DNA of 58,316 nucleotides from a virus. The stretch is taken from positions 1 to 58,316 of the IMG/VR virus record IMGVR_UViG_3300043449_000381, one strand, 5' to 3'. Below the pieces are notes generated by a model. That model made no database searches. It was not told the DNA's origin and was given only the letters and a program-made list of their open reading frames with translations. Both the position numbers and the translations under genes were made by a program. Below, one piece after another: positions 30,465-39,234 of this stretch (position 1 is its first letter; each line of letters begins with the position of its first letter).

Positions 30465-30857
30465 ATGTTCCCACTCGGCGCAATACTCGATATCGGTAGC
30501 AAGATTCTTGACAAAGTGTTCCCAGACCCAGCGGCGGCAGAAGCAGCCAAGCTGAAATTGCTGGAAATGCAACAGAACGGTGAGTTGGCGCTGTTGAATG
30601 CTGAGGTAAGTGAACAGCACGAACTGACTGACAGGCTGAAGGCCGACATGGGTTCTGACTCGTGGATGTCTAAGAACATCCGCCCGATGACTCTGGTCTT
30701 CATCCTTGTTACTTACACCGTGTTCGGGATGATGTCGGCGTGGGATATCGAAGTGAACAAGGAGTACGTGCAGTTGCTGGGTCAGTGGGGCATGCTGATC
30801 ATGAGCTTTTATTTCGGCGGACGCACCCTTGAGAAGATCATGGGAGTCAAGAAATGA
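30465..30857 (+). CDS. Holin, three-TM family
   Basis: 130 residues. The N-terminal amphipathic part has DKVFPDPAAAEAAKLKLLEM, then SWMSKNIRPMTLVFILVTYT and a second hydrophobic region (WGMLIMSFYFGGRTLEKIM). The order Asp-Pro / long helix / SW..+.IRP / membrane spans is that of the GTA-type 3TM holin family. It overlaps the endolysin gene by four bases. It would make the membrane lesion that releases the endolysin. Confidence 0.82.
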   Translation: MFPLGAILDIGSKILDKVFPDPAAAEAAKLKLLEMQQNGELALLNAEVSEQHELTDRLKADMGSDSWMSKNIRPMTLVFILVTYTVFGMMSAWDIEVNKEYVQLLGQWGMLIMSFYFGGRTLEKIMGVKK

Positions 30858-31366
30858 AAGAGAACTTTGAGAAGGCGCTGGCCGCAGTTCTGCACCATGA
30901 AGGCGGCTTCGTGAACCATCCGGCTGATCCGGGCGGCATGACCAACCTTGGCTGCACCAAGAAGGTTTGGGAAGAATTCGTTGGGCATCCTGTGGATGAG
31001 AAAGCAATGCGGGCGTTGACCCCGGCGGATGTAGCGCCCCTGTACAAACGTGCGTACTGGGACAAAATCAAAGGCGACGATCTTCCTGCTGGAGTAGACT
31101 ATGCTGTTTTTGACGCATCCATTAATTCCGGTCCCGGTCGGGCTGCGAAGTGGCTTCAAGAGTGTGTCGGGGCAACGCCAGACGGGGCAATCGGTCCCGG
31201 TACTTTGCAAGCTGTTGCAGCCCACGATCCAGCTGAAATCATCGATCTGTACCAAGCCAAACGGCTCCGGGTCTTGAAGGCGCTGACCACTTGGGATACC
31301 TTCGGTAAGGGTTGGGAGCGTCGTGTGCTTGAGGTCGAGAAGGCCGCAGAAACCATGCTGGCGTAA
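30854..31366 (+). CDS. Endolysin, GH108-type muramidase
   Basis: 170 residues. HHEGGFVNHPADPGGMTNLG (14-33) is the hallmark of glycoside hydrolase family 108, with Glu16 as likely acid. YKRAYWDKIKGDDLPAGVDY and DASINSGPGRAAKWLQECVG follow, then a peptidoglycan-binding-like C-terminus (TPDGAIGPGTLQAVAAHD). It cuts glycan strands of the cell wall. No signal peptide, so it depends on the holin. Confidence 0.92.
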   Translation: MKENFEKALAAVLHHEGGFVNHPADPGGMTNLGCTKKVWEEFVGHPVDEKAMRALTPADVAPLYKRAYWDKIKGDDLPAGVDYAVFDASINSGPGRAAKWLQECVGATPDGAIGPGTLQAVAAHDPAEIIDLYQAKRLRVLKALTTWDTFGKGWERRVLEVEKAAETMLA

Positions 31367-31375
31367 GGAAAAGCT

Positions 31376-33481
31376 ATGCCGTTGCAAAAACTACAGTTTC
31401 GACCGGGCATCAACCGTGAGGGTACAAACTACTCCAACGAGGGCGGCTGGTACGCTTCGGACAAGATTCGGTTTCGTTCCGGCTACCCGGAGAAATTAGG
31501 CGGTTGGACCAACATCACTTCTTCAGGAAGCACCTACTACGGTATGGCGCGTATCCTGTGGAACTGGGCAACCAACGCCGGAGCCAACCTAATTGGCCTT
31601 GGCACTTCTCAGAAGCTGTACGTCTACGGCACTCCAACCTACCACGACATTACTCCACTGCGTGAAACTCAGGCGCTGACAAACCCGTTTGCAACGACTA
31701 ATGGCAGCAAACTTGTTACGGTTACCGATACCACGCATGGCGCAAATGCCGGGACGTATGTCAATTTTACTGGCGCTTCCGCTGTTGGTGGGCTGACGCT
31801 AAATGGCGACTTTCAAATCCTTACCACTACTGCCAACACTTACACTATCTCCAGCCCAACCGCAGCCACCAGCACCGTTGCTTCCGGCGGTGGGTCAGTC
31901 ACTGCCGAGTACGACATTAACGTAACTGATGTAGCTGCCTATACGACAGGTTGGGGTGACCCGCCTTGGGGTCAGAGCGTTTGGGGTGGAGGTATTGCAA
32001 CCGTTCTTGGGCCAAGTATGAAGTTGTGGTCTATCGACAATTACGGCCAAGACATGCTTGCAGCTCCAAGAAACGGAGCTATTTACTACTGGACTCAAAA
32101 TACATCGACTTGGGCTAGGGCGGTAACGCTTACCAGTCTTGCTACTACAGCCGATGCGGTTAAAGGGCCGTTTGTCCCAACACAAACGTATCAAATATTG
32201 ACCTCGGGCATTAGCCGTTTTGCTATTGCTATGGGTTCAAATTCGTACGACCCCAGCAGCTCTAGCACCACATTTGACCCGATGCTGGTTCGGTGGTCTG
32301 ATCAAGAGAACGCCTACGACTGGGTTCCCAGCGCAACCAACCAAGCAGGTGAGCAACGTCTATCTAATGGCTCCTACATCATGACTGCCCGTGCCTCACG
32401 GCAGGAAATACTGATCTGGACTGACGCAGCGTTTTTTAGCATGCAGTACCTTGGACCGCCATACGTCTGGGGCTTTAACTTGCTCATGGATAACACATCC
32501 ATTGCAAGCCCAGAGGCAGCGATCACAGTCAATAACATCACGTTCTGGATGGGTGTAGATAAATTCTACATGTACTCTGGTAGGGTAGAGACGCTACCCT
32601 GCGCCCTGCGTCAATACGTATTCAACAATATCAACCGCTCATTACTTGGGATAGTTGTGGCCGGGACAAACGAAGGTTTCAACGAAGTCTGGTGGCACTA
32701 CCCGTCGTTCAATAGCCAGTACAACGACAGCTATGTTATCTATAACTACCTTGAGCGTATCTGGTACTACGGCTCGTTGAGCCGCGCTACTTGGCTTGAT
32801 AGCCCATTGCAGGAATACCCGATGGGTGCGTTCAGCGTTCAGAATTCCTATCTGAACCAAGCCATGACCGCTACGCAAACAACCATTATTTTGTTGGATG
32901 CCTCGACCTACCCACTATCTGGAACGGTAACTATAGACTCAGAGCAGATTACCTATACCAGCGTGTCTGGCAACACTTTGATGGGCTGTGTTCGTGGCGT
33001 CAACAGCACCACTGCGGCAACGCATCTTGCGTACTCTGCTGTAACTTACAAAGTGCCAAATCAAATTATGTACCACGAGTACGGCGTTGACGATAACTCC
33101 GGCTCTGCGCCTGTAGCTATTGATGCCTACATTCAATCGTCTGACTTTGACATTGGCGATGGGCATAACTTTGGTTTTGTGTGGCGCGTTTTGCCTGACT
33201 TGACGTTTAATGGCTCAGTTTCAGATCAACCGATGGCAACAATGGTCTTGAAACCCCGCGTTAACTCAGGGACTGCGTACGGCGCACCTGATCCAAGCGA
33301 TATTCAAAGCGGCGATAACTTTGTAACGCAACGGTACTATAACGTCGAGACGTTCACTGGTCAGGTCTACACCCGTCTGCGCGGTAGGCAGATGGCGTTC
33401 CGGATTGAGTCCGATACTACCGGCGTGAACTGGCAGCTGGGTACGCCAAGAATCGACATCAGACCTGATGGCAGACGTTGA
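31376..33481 (+). CDS. Large tail hub / stabilisation protein (701 aa)
   Basis: Starts MPLQKLQFRPGINREGTNYS, with GGWYASDKIRFRSGYPEKLG next, a recurrent start of podovirus hub proteins comparable to the P22 gp10 packaged-DNA stabiliser. Many short beta-strand repeats with W/Y/G suggest a beta-propeller. Residues about 108-178 look like a beta-module insert (GSKLVTVTDTTHGANAGTYV ... TTTANTYTISSP), and a second possible one lies near residue 508 (TVTIDSEQITYTSVSGNTLM). Probably forms the tail tube tip. Confidence 0.75.
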   Translation: MPLQKLQFRPGINREGTNYSNEGGWYASDKIRFRSGYPEKLGGWTNITSSGSTYYGMARILWNWATNAGANLIGLGTSQKLYVYGTPTYHDITPLRETQALTNPFATTNGSKLVTVTDTTHGANAGTYVNFTGASAVGGLTLNGDFQILTTTANTYTISSPTAATSTVASGGGSVTAEYDINVTDVAAYTTGWGDPPWGQSVWGGGIATVLGPSMKLWSIDNYGQDMLAAPRNGAIYYWTQNTSTWARAVTLTSLATTADAVKGPFVPTQTYQILTSGISRFAIAMGSNSYDPSSSSTTFDPMLVRWSDQENAYDWVPSATNQAGEQRLSNGSYIMTARASRQEILIWTDAAFFSMQYLGPPYVWGFNLLMDNTSIASPEAAITVNNITFWMGVDKFYMYSGRVETLPCALRQYVFNNINRSLLGIVVAGTNEGFNEVWWHYPSFNSQYNDSYVIYNYLERIWYYGSLSRATWLDSPLQEYPMGAFSVQNSYLNQAMTATQTTIILLDASTYPLSGTVTIDSEQITYTSVSGNTLMGCVRGVNSTTAATHLAYSAVTYKVPNQIMYHEYGVDDNSGSAPVAIDAYIQSSDFDIGDGHNFGFVWRVLPDLTFNGSVSDQPMATMVLKPRVNSGTAYGAPDPSDIQSGDNFVTQRYYNVETFTGQVYTRLRGRQMAFRIESDTTGVNWQLGTPRIDIRPDGRR

Positions 33482-33484
33482 CCT

Positions 33485-34366
33485 ATGGCAACCATCATCA
33501 CCAACTATCTTCGACCGCCAAAGGCTCCTAACCTTGCGGTGGCAACGACTGAGTACGAACAGCGCTATCAAGATCAGCTGAACAACCAGCTGCGTATCTA
33601 CTTCAACGAGCTGGACAACGCACTACGCGGCTTGCTTGGCTCTGATGGTGCGGGCGGTAAATTTATCCGGTTTCCGTACGGTTCATTTCAAGATGGAACA
33701 AGTCAGACTGCTCCCGCAAACACAGCACAGGTCATGCGGTTTGATACAACCAATTACAACAATGTAGTAAGTCTTGGTTCACATACGGCTGTCTTTACCG
33801 GAACGATTGATAACGGCACACCACCCGGTGCTGGCACGGTGCTTACCGTCTCGGCTGTAACTTCTGGCACGATCTACCTTGGCATGACTTTGACCGGCGG
33901 CGCAATCACGGCGGGTACGAAGGTGGTGTCTCAAACCTCTGGTACGGCTGGAGGTGTTGGTGCGTATGTGGTCAGCGTATCGCAAGAAAGAACTAGCCTG
34001 ACAATCACCGGAACCATTCAATCTAAAATTGCGGTGGAGAACCCCGGCATCTATAACCTACAGTTCAACGCACAATTTCAAAACGTAAACGCAGCAGACA
34101 AGATTGCTTCTGTGTGGTTAAAAAAAGTAGGAACGGATGTGGTGGGGTCTAACCGATTTGTGACCGTTCCGTTGGGAACCCAGAATACGGTTGCCGGTTG
34201 GAGTTATATGGTGTCGTTAGACGCTGCCGAATACGTAGAATTGTGGTGGTCAACTAACAGTACGGACATAAGTTTGGCTTTTGCTGCCGCTGGAACTAGC
34301 CCAACCCGACCAACTACCGCATCCGTCATAGCCACGCTGTCCTTTGTGTCAGCGTTACCCGCATGA
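33485..34366 (+). CDS. C1q/TNF-like fold virion protein with inserted module (293 aa)
   Basis: N-terminal helix (YEQRYQDQLNNQLRIYFNEL). The C-terminal domain has ENPGIYNLQFNAQFQNVNAA, KIASVWLKKVGTDV and VELWWSTNSTDISLAFAAAG, fitting a C1q/TNF jelly roll. Between about 95 and 175, VFTGTIDNGTPPGAGTVLTV ... TSLTITGTIQ interrupts the first strands, so a beta module seems inserted. Often found after the hub gene in related phages. Likely trimeric and surface exposed. Confidence 0.68.
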   Translation: MATIITNYLRPPKAPNLAVATTEYEQRYQDQLNNQLRIYFNELDNALRGLLGSDGAGGKFIRFPYGSFQDGTSQTAPANTAQVMRFDTTNYNNVVSLGSHTAVFTGTIDNGTPPGAGTVLTVSAVTSGTIYLGMTLTGGAITAGTKVVSQTSGTAGGVGAYVVSVSQERTSLTITGTIQSKIAVENPGIYNLQFNAQFQNVNAADKIASVWLKKVGTDVVGSNRFVTVPLGTQNTVAGWSYMVSLDAAEYVELWWSTNSTDISLAFAAAGTSPTRPTTASVIATLSFVSALPA

Positions 34367-34400
34367 TATTATTGACAAAATTCGCCGTTTGGAGGCTGTT

Positions 34401-36008
34401 ATGCAGCAAGTAGCCCAAGGTTTGGCCTCGCTCGGGCGGGGCAACGACAAGATGCTCGTCCACATGACCCCCGGTGAAGTACGGGGGCTTCAAGGTTTGG
34501 CGATGGCCCACGGCGGCTCCCTCACCATCAACCCGCATACCGGTCTGCCGGAAGCTGGCTTCCTGAGTTCCCTCCTGCCAATGGCGCTGGGTGCTGGTGC
34601 AATGATGATCCCGGGGATGCAGCCTTGGGGCGCGGCTATGTTGGTTGGTGGTGGGTACGCGCTATCTTCGGGCAGTCTTGCGAAGGGTCTGCAAGCTGGT
34701 CTTGGCGCGTATGGCGGTGCGGGTCTGGGCAACGCGCTGGCCGGGTTTGGTGAAGCAGGTTCTGAAAGTATTTTAGCTAATAGTCCTGCTTTGGGTATGG
34801 AACAAGCTGCGCAGCAGCAAGCGCAAGAGCAAGCAATTCGGCAAGCGCAAGAAACAGCAGCCAAACAAGCACTGGAAAGTACGGGTGCGAGCACTGCCGG
34901 ATTTTCTCCCGCCGAAACCCAAATAAATGCTCAAATAGCAGGAAATTACGGGTACACACCCCCCGCATCTATCGCGCCCGTTGCAGCCCCGGTTAATTCC
35001 ACGCCTTTAAACATTGAGGGCGTTGCGGCTGGTGCTTCGCCTACTTATCAGGCTCCAACAATAACGCCAACGAGCCGGTTTGATCAAATGATTTCGGGGG
35101 CACAAAATGCCGTTGCCCGTCCAATGGACTTCCTTCAAACCAAGGGCGTACCGACTGCACTAGCTTCTGCTGCTGCACCGATGGTATCCAACACTCTGTC
35201 AGGAATGATACAACCCCAAGGGATCAAGGGGATTATGCCGCAAGGCACATCGCAACCCAACTTCCCAAATTATGGTTTTCAGCAAACCCGCAATCCGAAC
35301 TGGGGCCAGCCGGGTGAGCCGTATTACATCCAGAGATATGCTTCTATGGCAGCTGGTGGTCAAGTGCCGTCGCCGTCATTGCCGCTCGACCTGAGCCAGA
35401 ACTACCCCGGTTCCAACATTACCAAGTCTTCCTACGCCACCCTGCCTTCAACCCAGCCACAAGAAATAATGGACGGCTACGGCCCAAAGATCAACCCGTT
35501 CACGGGTGCAGAGGGCATGGCGGCTGGCGGGTTAGCTGACTTCAAGATGTACCCGGACAAGAACGAAACAAGCGGTGTTGAAGATTTGTCCCCCACCCAG
35601 CTGGAAGCAGCGGCAGAATCGGATGATCCGACCATGCAAGGTCTGGCGCTCTTGGAGCGGGATCGCCGCAAGGGTTCGGGCACTAAGGGTTACAAGCGCC
35701 GTGAGTTTGCCGAGGGTGGTATGGCTGCGATGCCTGAGTATGCGGCTGGTGGCAAGCTGCTGCGCGGTCCGGGAGACGGTATGTCCGACGACATTCCTGC
35801 CGTGATCAAGGGGGCAAAACCCCAACGCGCCGCGCTGGCCGATGGTGAATTTGTGATTCCGGCTGACGTTGTGTCTCACCTTGGCAACGGCTCGACCGAA
35901 GCAGGTGCAAAACGCTTGTACAGTATGATGGACAAAGTGCGTCACGCGAGAACTGGTAACAAAAAACAAGGTCGTCAAATTAACGCGGAGCGGTTCTTAC
36001 CGGCATGA
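34401..36008 (+). CDS. Internal virion protein 1 (535 aa)
   Basis: MQQVAQGLASLGRGNDKMLV, HMTPGEVRGLQGLAMAHGGS, then an Ala/Gly-rich hydrophobic region (about 55-105). Middle is Gln/Pro-rich. The C-terminal part, GGKLLRGPGDGMSDDIPAVI and LADGEFVIPADVVSHLGNGS, is highly conserved in phages of this type. I chose ATG 34401 for its TGGAGG; a longer frame to 34344 overlaps the previous gene. I infer an ejected or internal core protein. Confidence 0.68.
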   Translation: MQQVAQGLASLGRGNDKMLVHMTPGEVRGLQGLAMAHGGSLTINPHTGLPEAGFLSSLLPMALGAGAMMIPGMQPWGAAMLVGGGYALSSGSLAKGLQAGLGAYGGAGLGNALAGFGEAGSESILANSPALGMEQAAQQQAQEQAIRQAQETAAKQALESTGASTAGFSPAETQINAQIAGNYGYTPPASIAPVAAPVNSTPLNIEGVAAGASPTYQAPTITPTSRFDQMISGAQNAVARPMDFLQTKGVPTALASAAAPMVSNTLSGMIQPQGIKGIMPQGTSQPNFPNYGFQQTRNPNWGQPGEPYYIQRYASMAAGGQVPSPSLPLDLSQNYPGSNITKSSYATLPSTQPQEIMDGYGPKINPFTGAEGMAAGGLADFKMYPDKNETSGVEDLSPTQLEAAAESDDPTMQGLALLERDRRKGSGTKGYKRREFAEGGMAAMPEYAAGGKLLRGPGDGMSDDIPAVIKGAKPQRAALADGEFVIPADVVSHLGNGSTEAGAKRLYSMMDKVRHARTGNKKQGRQINAERFLPA

Positions 36009-36409
36009 AAATCGAATACGTACCTATCGAATGGGTGAACCGAACTTGGCCTATGGTTGAGAAGTTTGTAGCAGCCGCTTTGGAACATGCTCAGGGCGAC
36101 TACACCATAGAACAAGTAAAGACGTTGGTAACGCAGGGTGCGTGGATGTTGCTGGTTGCAGTAGATGGTAGCGAAATCAAAGGCGCGGCGACGATCAATT
36201 TCTACAACCGCCCAAATGATCGCGTGGGGTTTATCAGCACGATAGGCGGTCGGTTGATCAGTAGCCCGGACACGTTTGAGCAGTTGAAAGCGTTTGCGTT
36301 ATCGCAGGGTGCAACGGTAATCGAAGGTGCTGCACGGGAATCAATTGCAAGACTGTGGACGCGATACGGATTCACAGAAAAATACAGAATTGTGGGAGTC
36401 AAATTATGA
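36005..36409 (+). CDS. GNAT-like acetyltransferase (134 aa)
   Basis: Residues about 45-125 have the GNAT strand and helix order: WMLLVAVDGSEIKGAATINF, VGFISTIGGRLISSPDTFEQ and ARLWTRYGFTEKYRIVGVKL, ending in the typical RYGF motif. The classic acetyl-CoA loop Q/RxxGxG/A is weak. Embedded between two internal virion genes with ATGA overlaps on both sides, so its product may act on virion proteins. Substrate unknown. Confidence 0.65.
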   Translation: MKIEYVPIEWVNRTWPMVEKFVAAALEHAQGDYTIEQVKTLVTQGAWMLLVAVDGSEIKGAATINFYNRPNDRVGFISTIGGRLISSPDTFEQLKAFALSQGATVIEGAARESIARLWTRYGFTEKYRIVGVKL

Positions 36410-37437
36410 GTCGTTACTCACGTCGTACGCTCTATGCAATGGGCGAGCCGCTTGGTGAATGCGTCACCCGTAAAGAGGGTGGCCGCGTCATTTATGGTGG
36501 TGGTGACCCTGCTCCGCAGCAACAGTCCCAACCGACTCAAACCACAACGTACCAAACCAACATTCCAGAGTACGCCAAGCCGTACATGGAAGATGTTATG
36601 GGCAAAGCAAAAGCCCTGACGGATATTAATGCCAACCCGTATCAGTCTTATGGCGGTCAACGTAATGCCGACTTTAGTCAAATGCAACAACAAGCGTTTG
36701 GCAACATTGGTGGTATGGGGCCAGCTGCTCAAATTGGGCAGGGTACAGCATTAGCAGGTGGAGCAGGTCTTGGTGGTCTGATGGCGGGTGGAAACTACGC
36801 CCAGCAAGCAACTGACCCCAACGCAATTTCCTCCTACATGTCGCCGTACATGCAGAACGTGGTGGACTATCAAAAGTCTCAAGCTCTGCGTGACTTCCAA
36901 ATGGCGCAGCCAATGCGTAACGCGACGGCAACTTCCCGAGGCGCGTTTGGTGGAACTCGTCAAGCGTTGGTTGACGCCGAAGCACAACGCGCTCTGAATA
37001 CGCAGCTCCAAGGTATCGCTGCGACGGGCGCTCAGAATGCTTTCCAAAATGCTCAACAAGCACAGCAGTTTGGCGCTAACCTTGGACTGCAAGGTCTGGG
37101 TCTAGCAGGGCAGCAAGCCGCCACGTTAGGTCAGCTTGGCCAGACTCAGTACGGTCAGCAGATGGGTATCAACCAAGCACAGCTGCAAGCTGGTGCGCAA
37201 CAGCAAGCGATGGAACAGCAAAAGCTCAATCAACAGTATCAGGATTGGGCTAACCAAATGAACTACCCGTACAAGCAGCTGGGCTTCATGTCCGATATTC
37301 TGCGCGGTGCGGGACAGCTTTCTACCACCGCTGGTAAACAAATGTATGAACCCCCGCCAAGTGTCTCCGGTCAGATTGCCGGTCTTGGGTTGGGTGTGGG
37401 CAGTCTGCTCGGTGGACTCAAAGGATTCGGGGGATAA
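36406..37437 (+). CDS. Internal virion protein 2 (343 aa)
   Basis: MSRYSRRTLYAMGEPLGECV, then an Ala/Gln-rich helical body (QNAFQNAQQAQQFGANLGLQ) with SRGAFGGTRQALVDAEAQRA in the middle and a Gly-rich end (SVSGQIAGLGLGVGSLLGGL). Known from related phages as a structural protein beside the LPD-type giants. ATG overlaps the acetyltransferase stop. Confidence 0.68.
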   Translation: MSRYSRRTLYAMGEPLGECVTRKEGGRVIYGGGDPAPQQQSQPTQTTTYQTNIPEYAKPYMEDVMGKAKALTDINANPYQSYGGQRNADFSQMQQQAFGNIGGMGPAAQIGQGTALAGGAGLGGLMAGGNYAQQATDPNAISSYMSPYMQNVVDYQKSQALRDFQMAQPMRNATATSRGAFGGTRQALVDAEAQRALNTQLQGIAATGAQNAFQNAQQAQQFGANLGLQGLGLAGQQAATLGQLGQTQYGQQMGINQAQLQAGAQQQAMEQQKLNQQYQDWANQMNYPYKQLGFMSDILRGAGQLSTTAGKQMYEPPPSVSGQIAGLGLGVGSLLGGLKGFGG

Positions 37438-37440
37438 GCA

Positions 37441-39234
37441 ATGGCTAACGCGAATGCAAAGTATCTGGCTGGCCCCGGTGGTCGGTTTGACTTGGCTGAT
37501 CCAGACACTAAACGGATGGTGCAAGCGGTGTCGGCTAACCCGGCAATCGCTCCACAGTACAACGCCTCCCTTGCGGAAATCTTCCAGCTACAGAAGATGC
37601 TGGAGCGCATCTCAACGCCGATGCCCGCCCCGCAGACAACGACTGTCTACGATGACCTGAAAAACGCTGCGCTGCAACAAGCCTCCAGCGGGATGCTGGG
37701 CGAGCCTCCGGCCATGATGGGGCAGCAACAGCCGATGCAAGAACCCCCGATGCAAGCTGCTCAAGGCGGGTTGATGGGTTTGCCTGTACATAACTTCCGC
37801 CATGAGAACTATGCTGGTGGAGGGATCGTTGCGTTTAACGGCGAGGATAATGATCAAGAAGTAAAAGCCGAAAAAGAAACTTCGCCGTTCCTCCAAGGTA
37901 TACGTAATCTCCTTTTTAGTTCGCCAGAAAAGCAAGGCGAGGCGCTTGCACGACAAGCGCAATACAACGAGCAGCTGCGGCAAAACAAATTGCGTCCGGG
38001 GTATTTTGAACGTATGACACCATCCGAACGCACCCGTCGGCAAACAGAATACGATGCCATTCAAGCCGCTAGTAACCCGGCAGGATATGCTGAAGCTGGT
38101 GAGCAACGCGGTCTTGGAGCTGTATCACCCGGTGCTACCCCAACCATTACTCCTGATATTGCGGGCGCTGGTGCAACTCCGACCGGTGGTCCGGTGCGCC
38201 CTGTTCGACCCGCTGGGCTTGCTACTCCCCCTGCCCCTGCCCAACCCGCTGAACCTTCTGAGGGTGAAAAACTTATGAAGGCGGCACAGGCTGCAAGAGA
38301 GGCTCGTGTACAGGAAGCCAAACCGCAAGATCGCGCTGCCTACAGGTCTGAAATTGAACAAGAGTACAAAGCCGCTGGTATTGGTGGGGCTGACAAGGCT
38401 GAGAAAGAACGTATTACCGAGCAACGCGCTCGTGCAAAAGAGCAGTACGGCAAGAGCATTGACCTTGCTGGATTTATGGCTGGTATGAAGATGGCCGCTG
38501 CTGCCTCTCGGCGCGGTGCTACGTTCCTTGGTTCAGCTGCTGAAGGCGGCAGTGAGTTCGGTGCGCAGTACGGCAAAGCGATGGAACAGATGGCAGCTAT
38601 GCAGACCAAGCTGGATGACAAGGAGACAAACCTTGCTCGTCTGGAAGAGGCTCGCAAGATGGGTATCATCGACAAAACGGATGCCCGTCTCAAAGAAGCT
38701 CGTGCAGAGTATAAAGAGGCACAGAACCAAGCACTTAACTTGCAAGAAAAGGGTGCTGATCTGATTTACGGTAAGGAAGTACAAGAAAAAATTGCCAAAC
38801 TGGACCGCGAAAGCCGTGAAAGAGTAGCCAATCTTCAAGTGGCGGCAACCCGTGCAGGACAATACAACGCCTTCCGTGATCTTATGGGTCGTTTGGACAA
38901 AGTGCCAAAAGAACAACACGCGGAAATTATTGCTCAATTTGAAAAAGCGTCAGGTGCTGTGGGTGCTGGCTTTGCAGCAGAAAGGCGTTTAGAAGGCGTC
39001 ACCGCTGCAAGAGAACAGGGGTACTTGAAAGACAAGAATTACCAAAGAAATGGTCAGTTGCTAACCACATTACGTTCTGTTCAGAGTCCAACCAAAGAAA
39101 ATCAAAAAATGATTGAACAGTTGGAAGCAGAACAACGACGGATTAAAGATTCGTATGGTGGTGGGGGCGCGGGAGCAAACACTGCCTACACGGCTGGTGA
39201 TACTGAGCTACTGAAAAAATATGGGCTTCAATAA
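37441..39234 (+). CDS. Internal virion protein 3 (597 aa)
   Basis: Met/Gln/Pro-rich N-terminus (PPAMMGQQQPMQEPPMQAAQ), MGLPVHNFRHENYAGGGIVA, which recurs in internal phage proteins, a Pro-rich linker (about 220-270) and a long coiled coil (about 275-480: EKERITEQRARAKEQYGKSI and later). A small membrane-like stretch lies at 340-355 (IDLAGFMAGMKMAAAA). Likely part of the ejected core. The last base is the first base of the next start. Confidence 0.68.
   Translation: MANANAKYLAGPGGRFDLADPDTKRMVQAVSANPAIAPQYNASLAEIFQLQKMLERISTPMPAPQTTTVYDDLKNAALQQASSGMLGEPPAMMGQQQPMQEPPMQAAQGGLMGLPVHNFRHENYAGGGIVAFNGEDNDQEVKAEKETSPFLQGIRNLLFSSPEKQGEALARQAQYNEQLRQNKLRPGYFERMTPSERTRRQTEYDAIQAASNPAGYAEAGEQRGLGAVSPGATPTITPDIAGAGATPTGGPVRPVRPAGLATPPAPAQPAEPSEGEKLMKAAQAAREARVQEAKPQDRAAYRSEIEQEYKAAGIGGADKAEKERITEQRARAKEQYGKSIDLAGFMAGMKMAAAASRRGATFLGSAAEGGSEFGAQYGKAMEQMAAMQTKLDDKETNLARLEEARKMGIIDKTDARLKEARAEYKEAQNQALNLQEKGADLIYGKEVQEKIAKLDRESRERVANLQVAATRAGQYNAFRDLMGRLDKVPKEQHAEIIAQFEKASGAVGAGFAAERRLEGVTAAREQGYLKDKNYQRNGQLLTTLRSVQSPTKENQKMIEQLEAEQRRIKDSYGGGGAGANTAYTAGDTELLKKYGLQ

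Noticed and set aside
34367-34400. Promoter ahead of the internal virion genes (TTGACA at about 34373)
   Set aside because: A TTGACA is present but no -10 at proper spacing; the gap is only 34 bases and read-through from upstream suffices.
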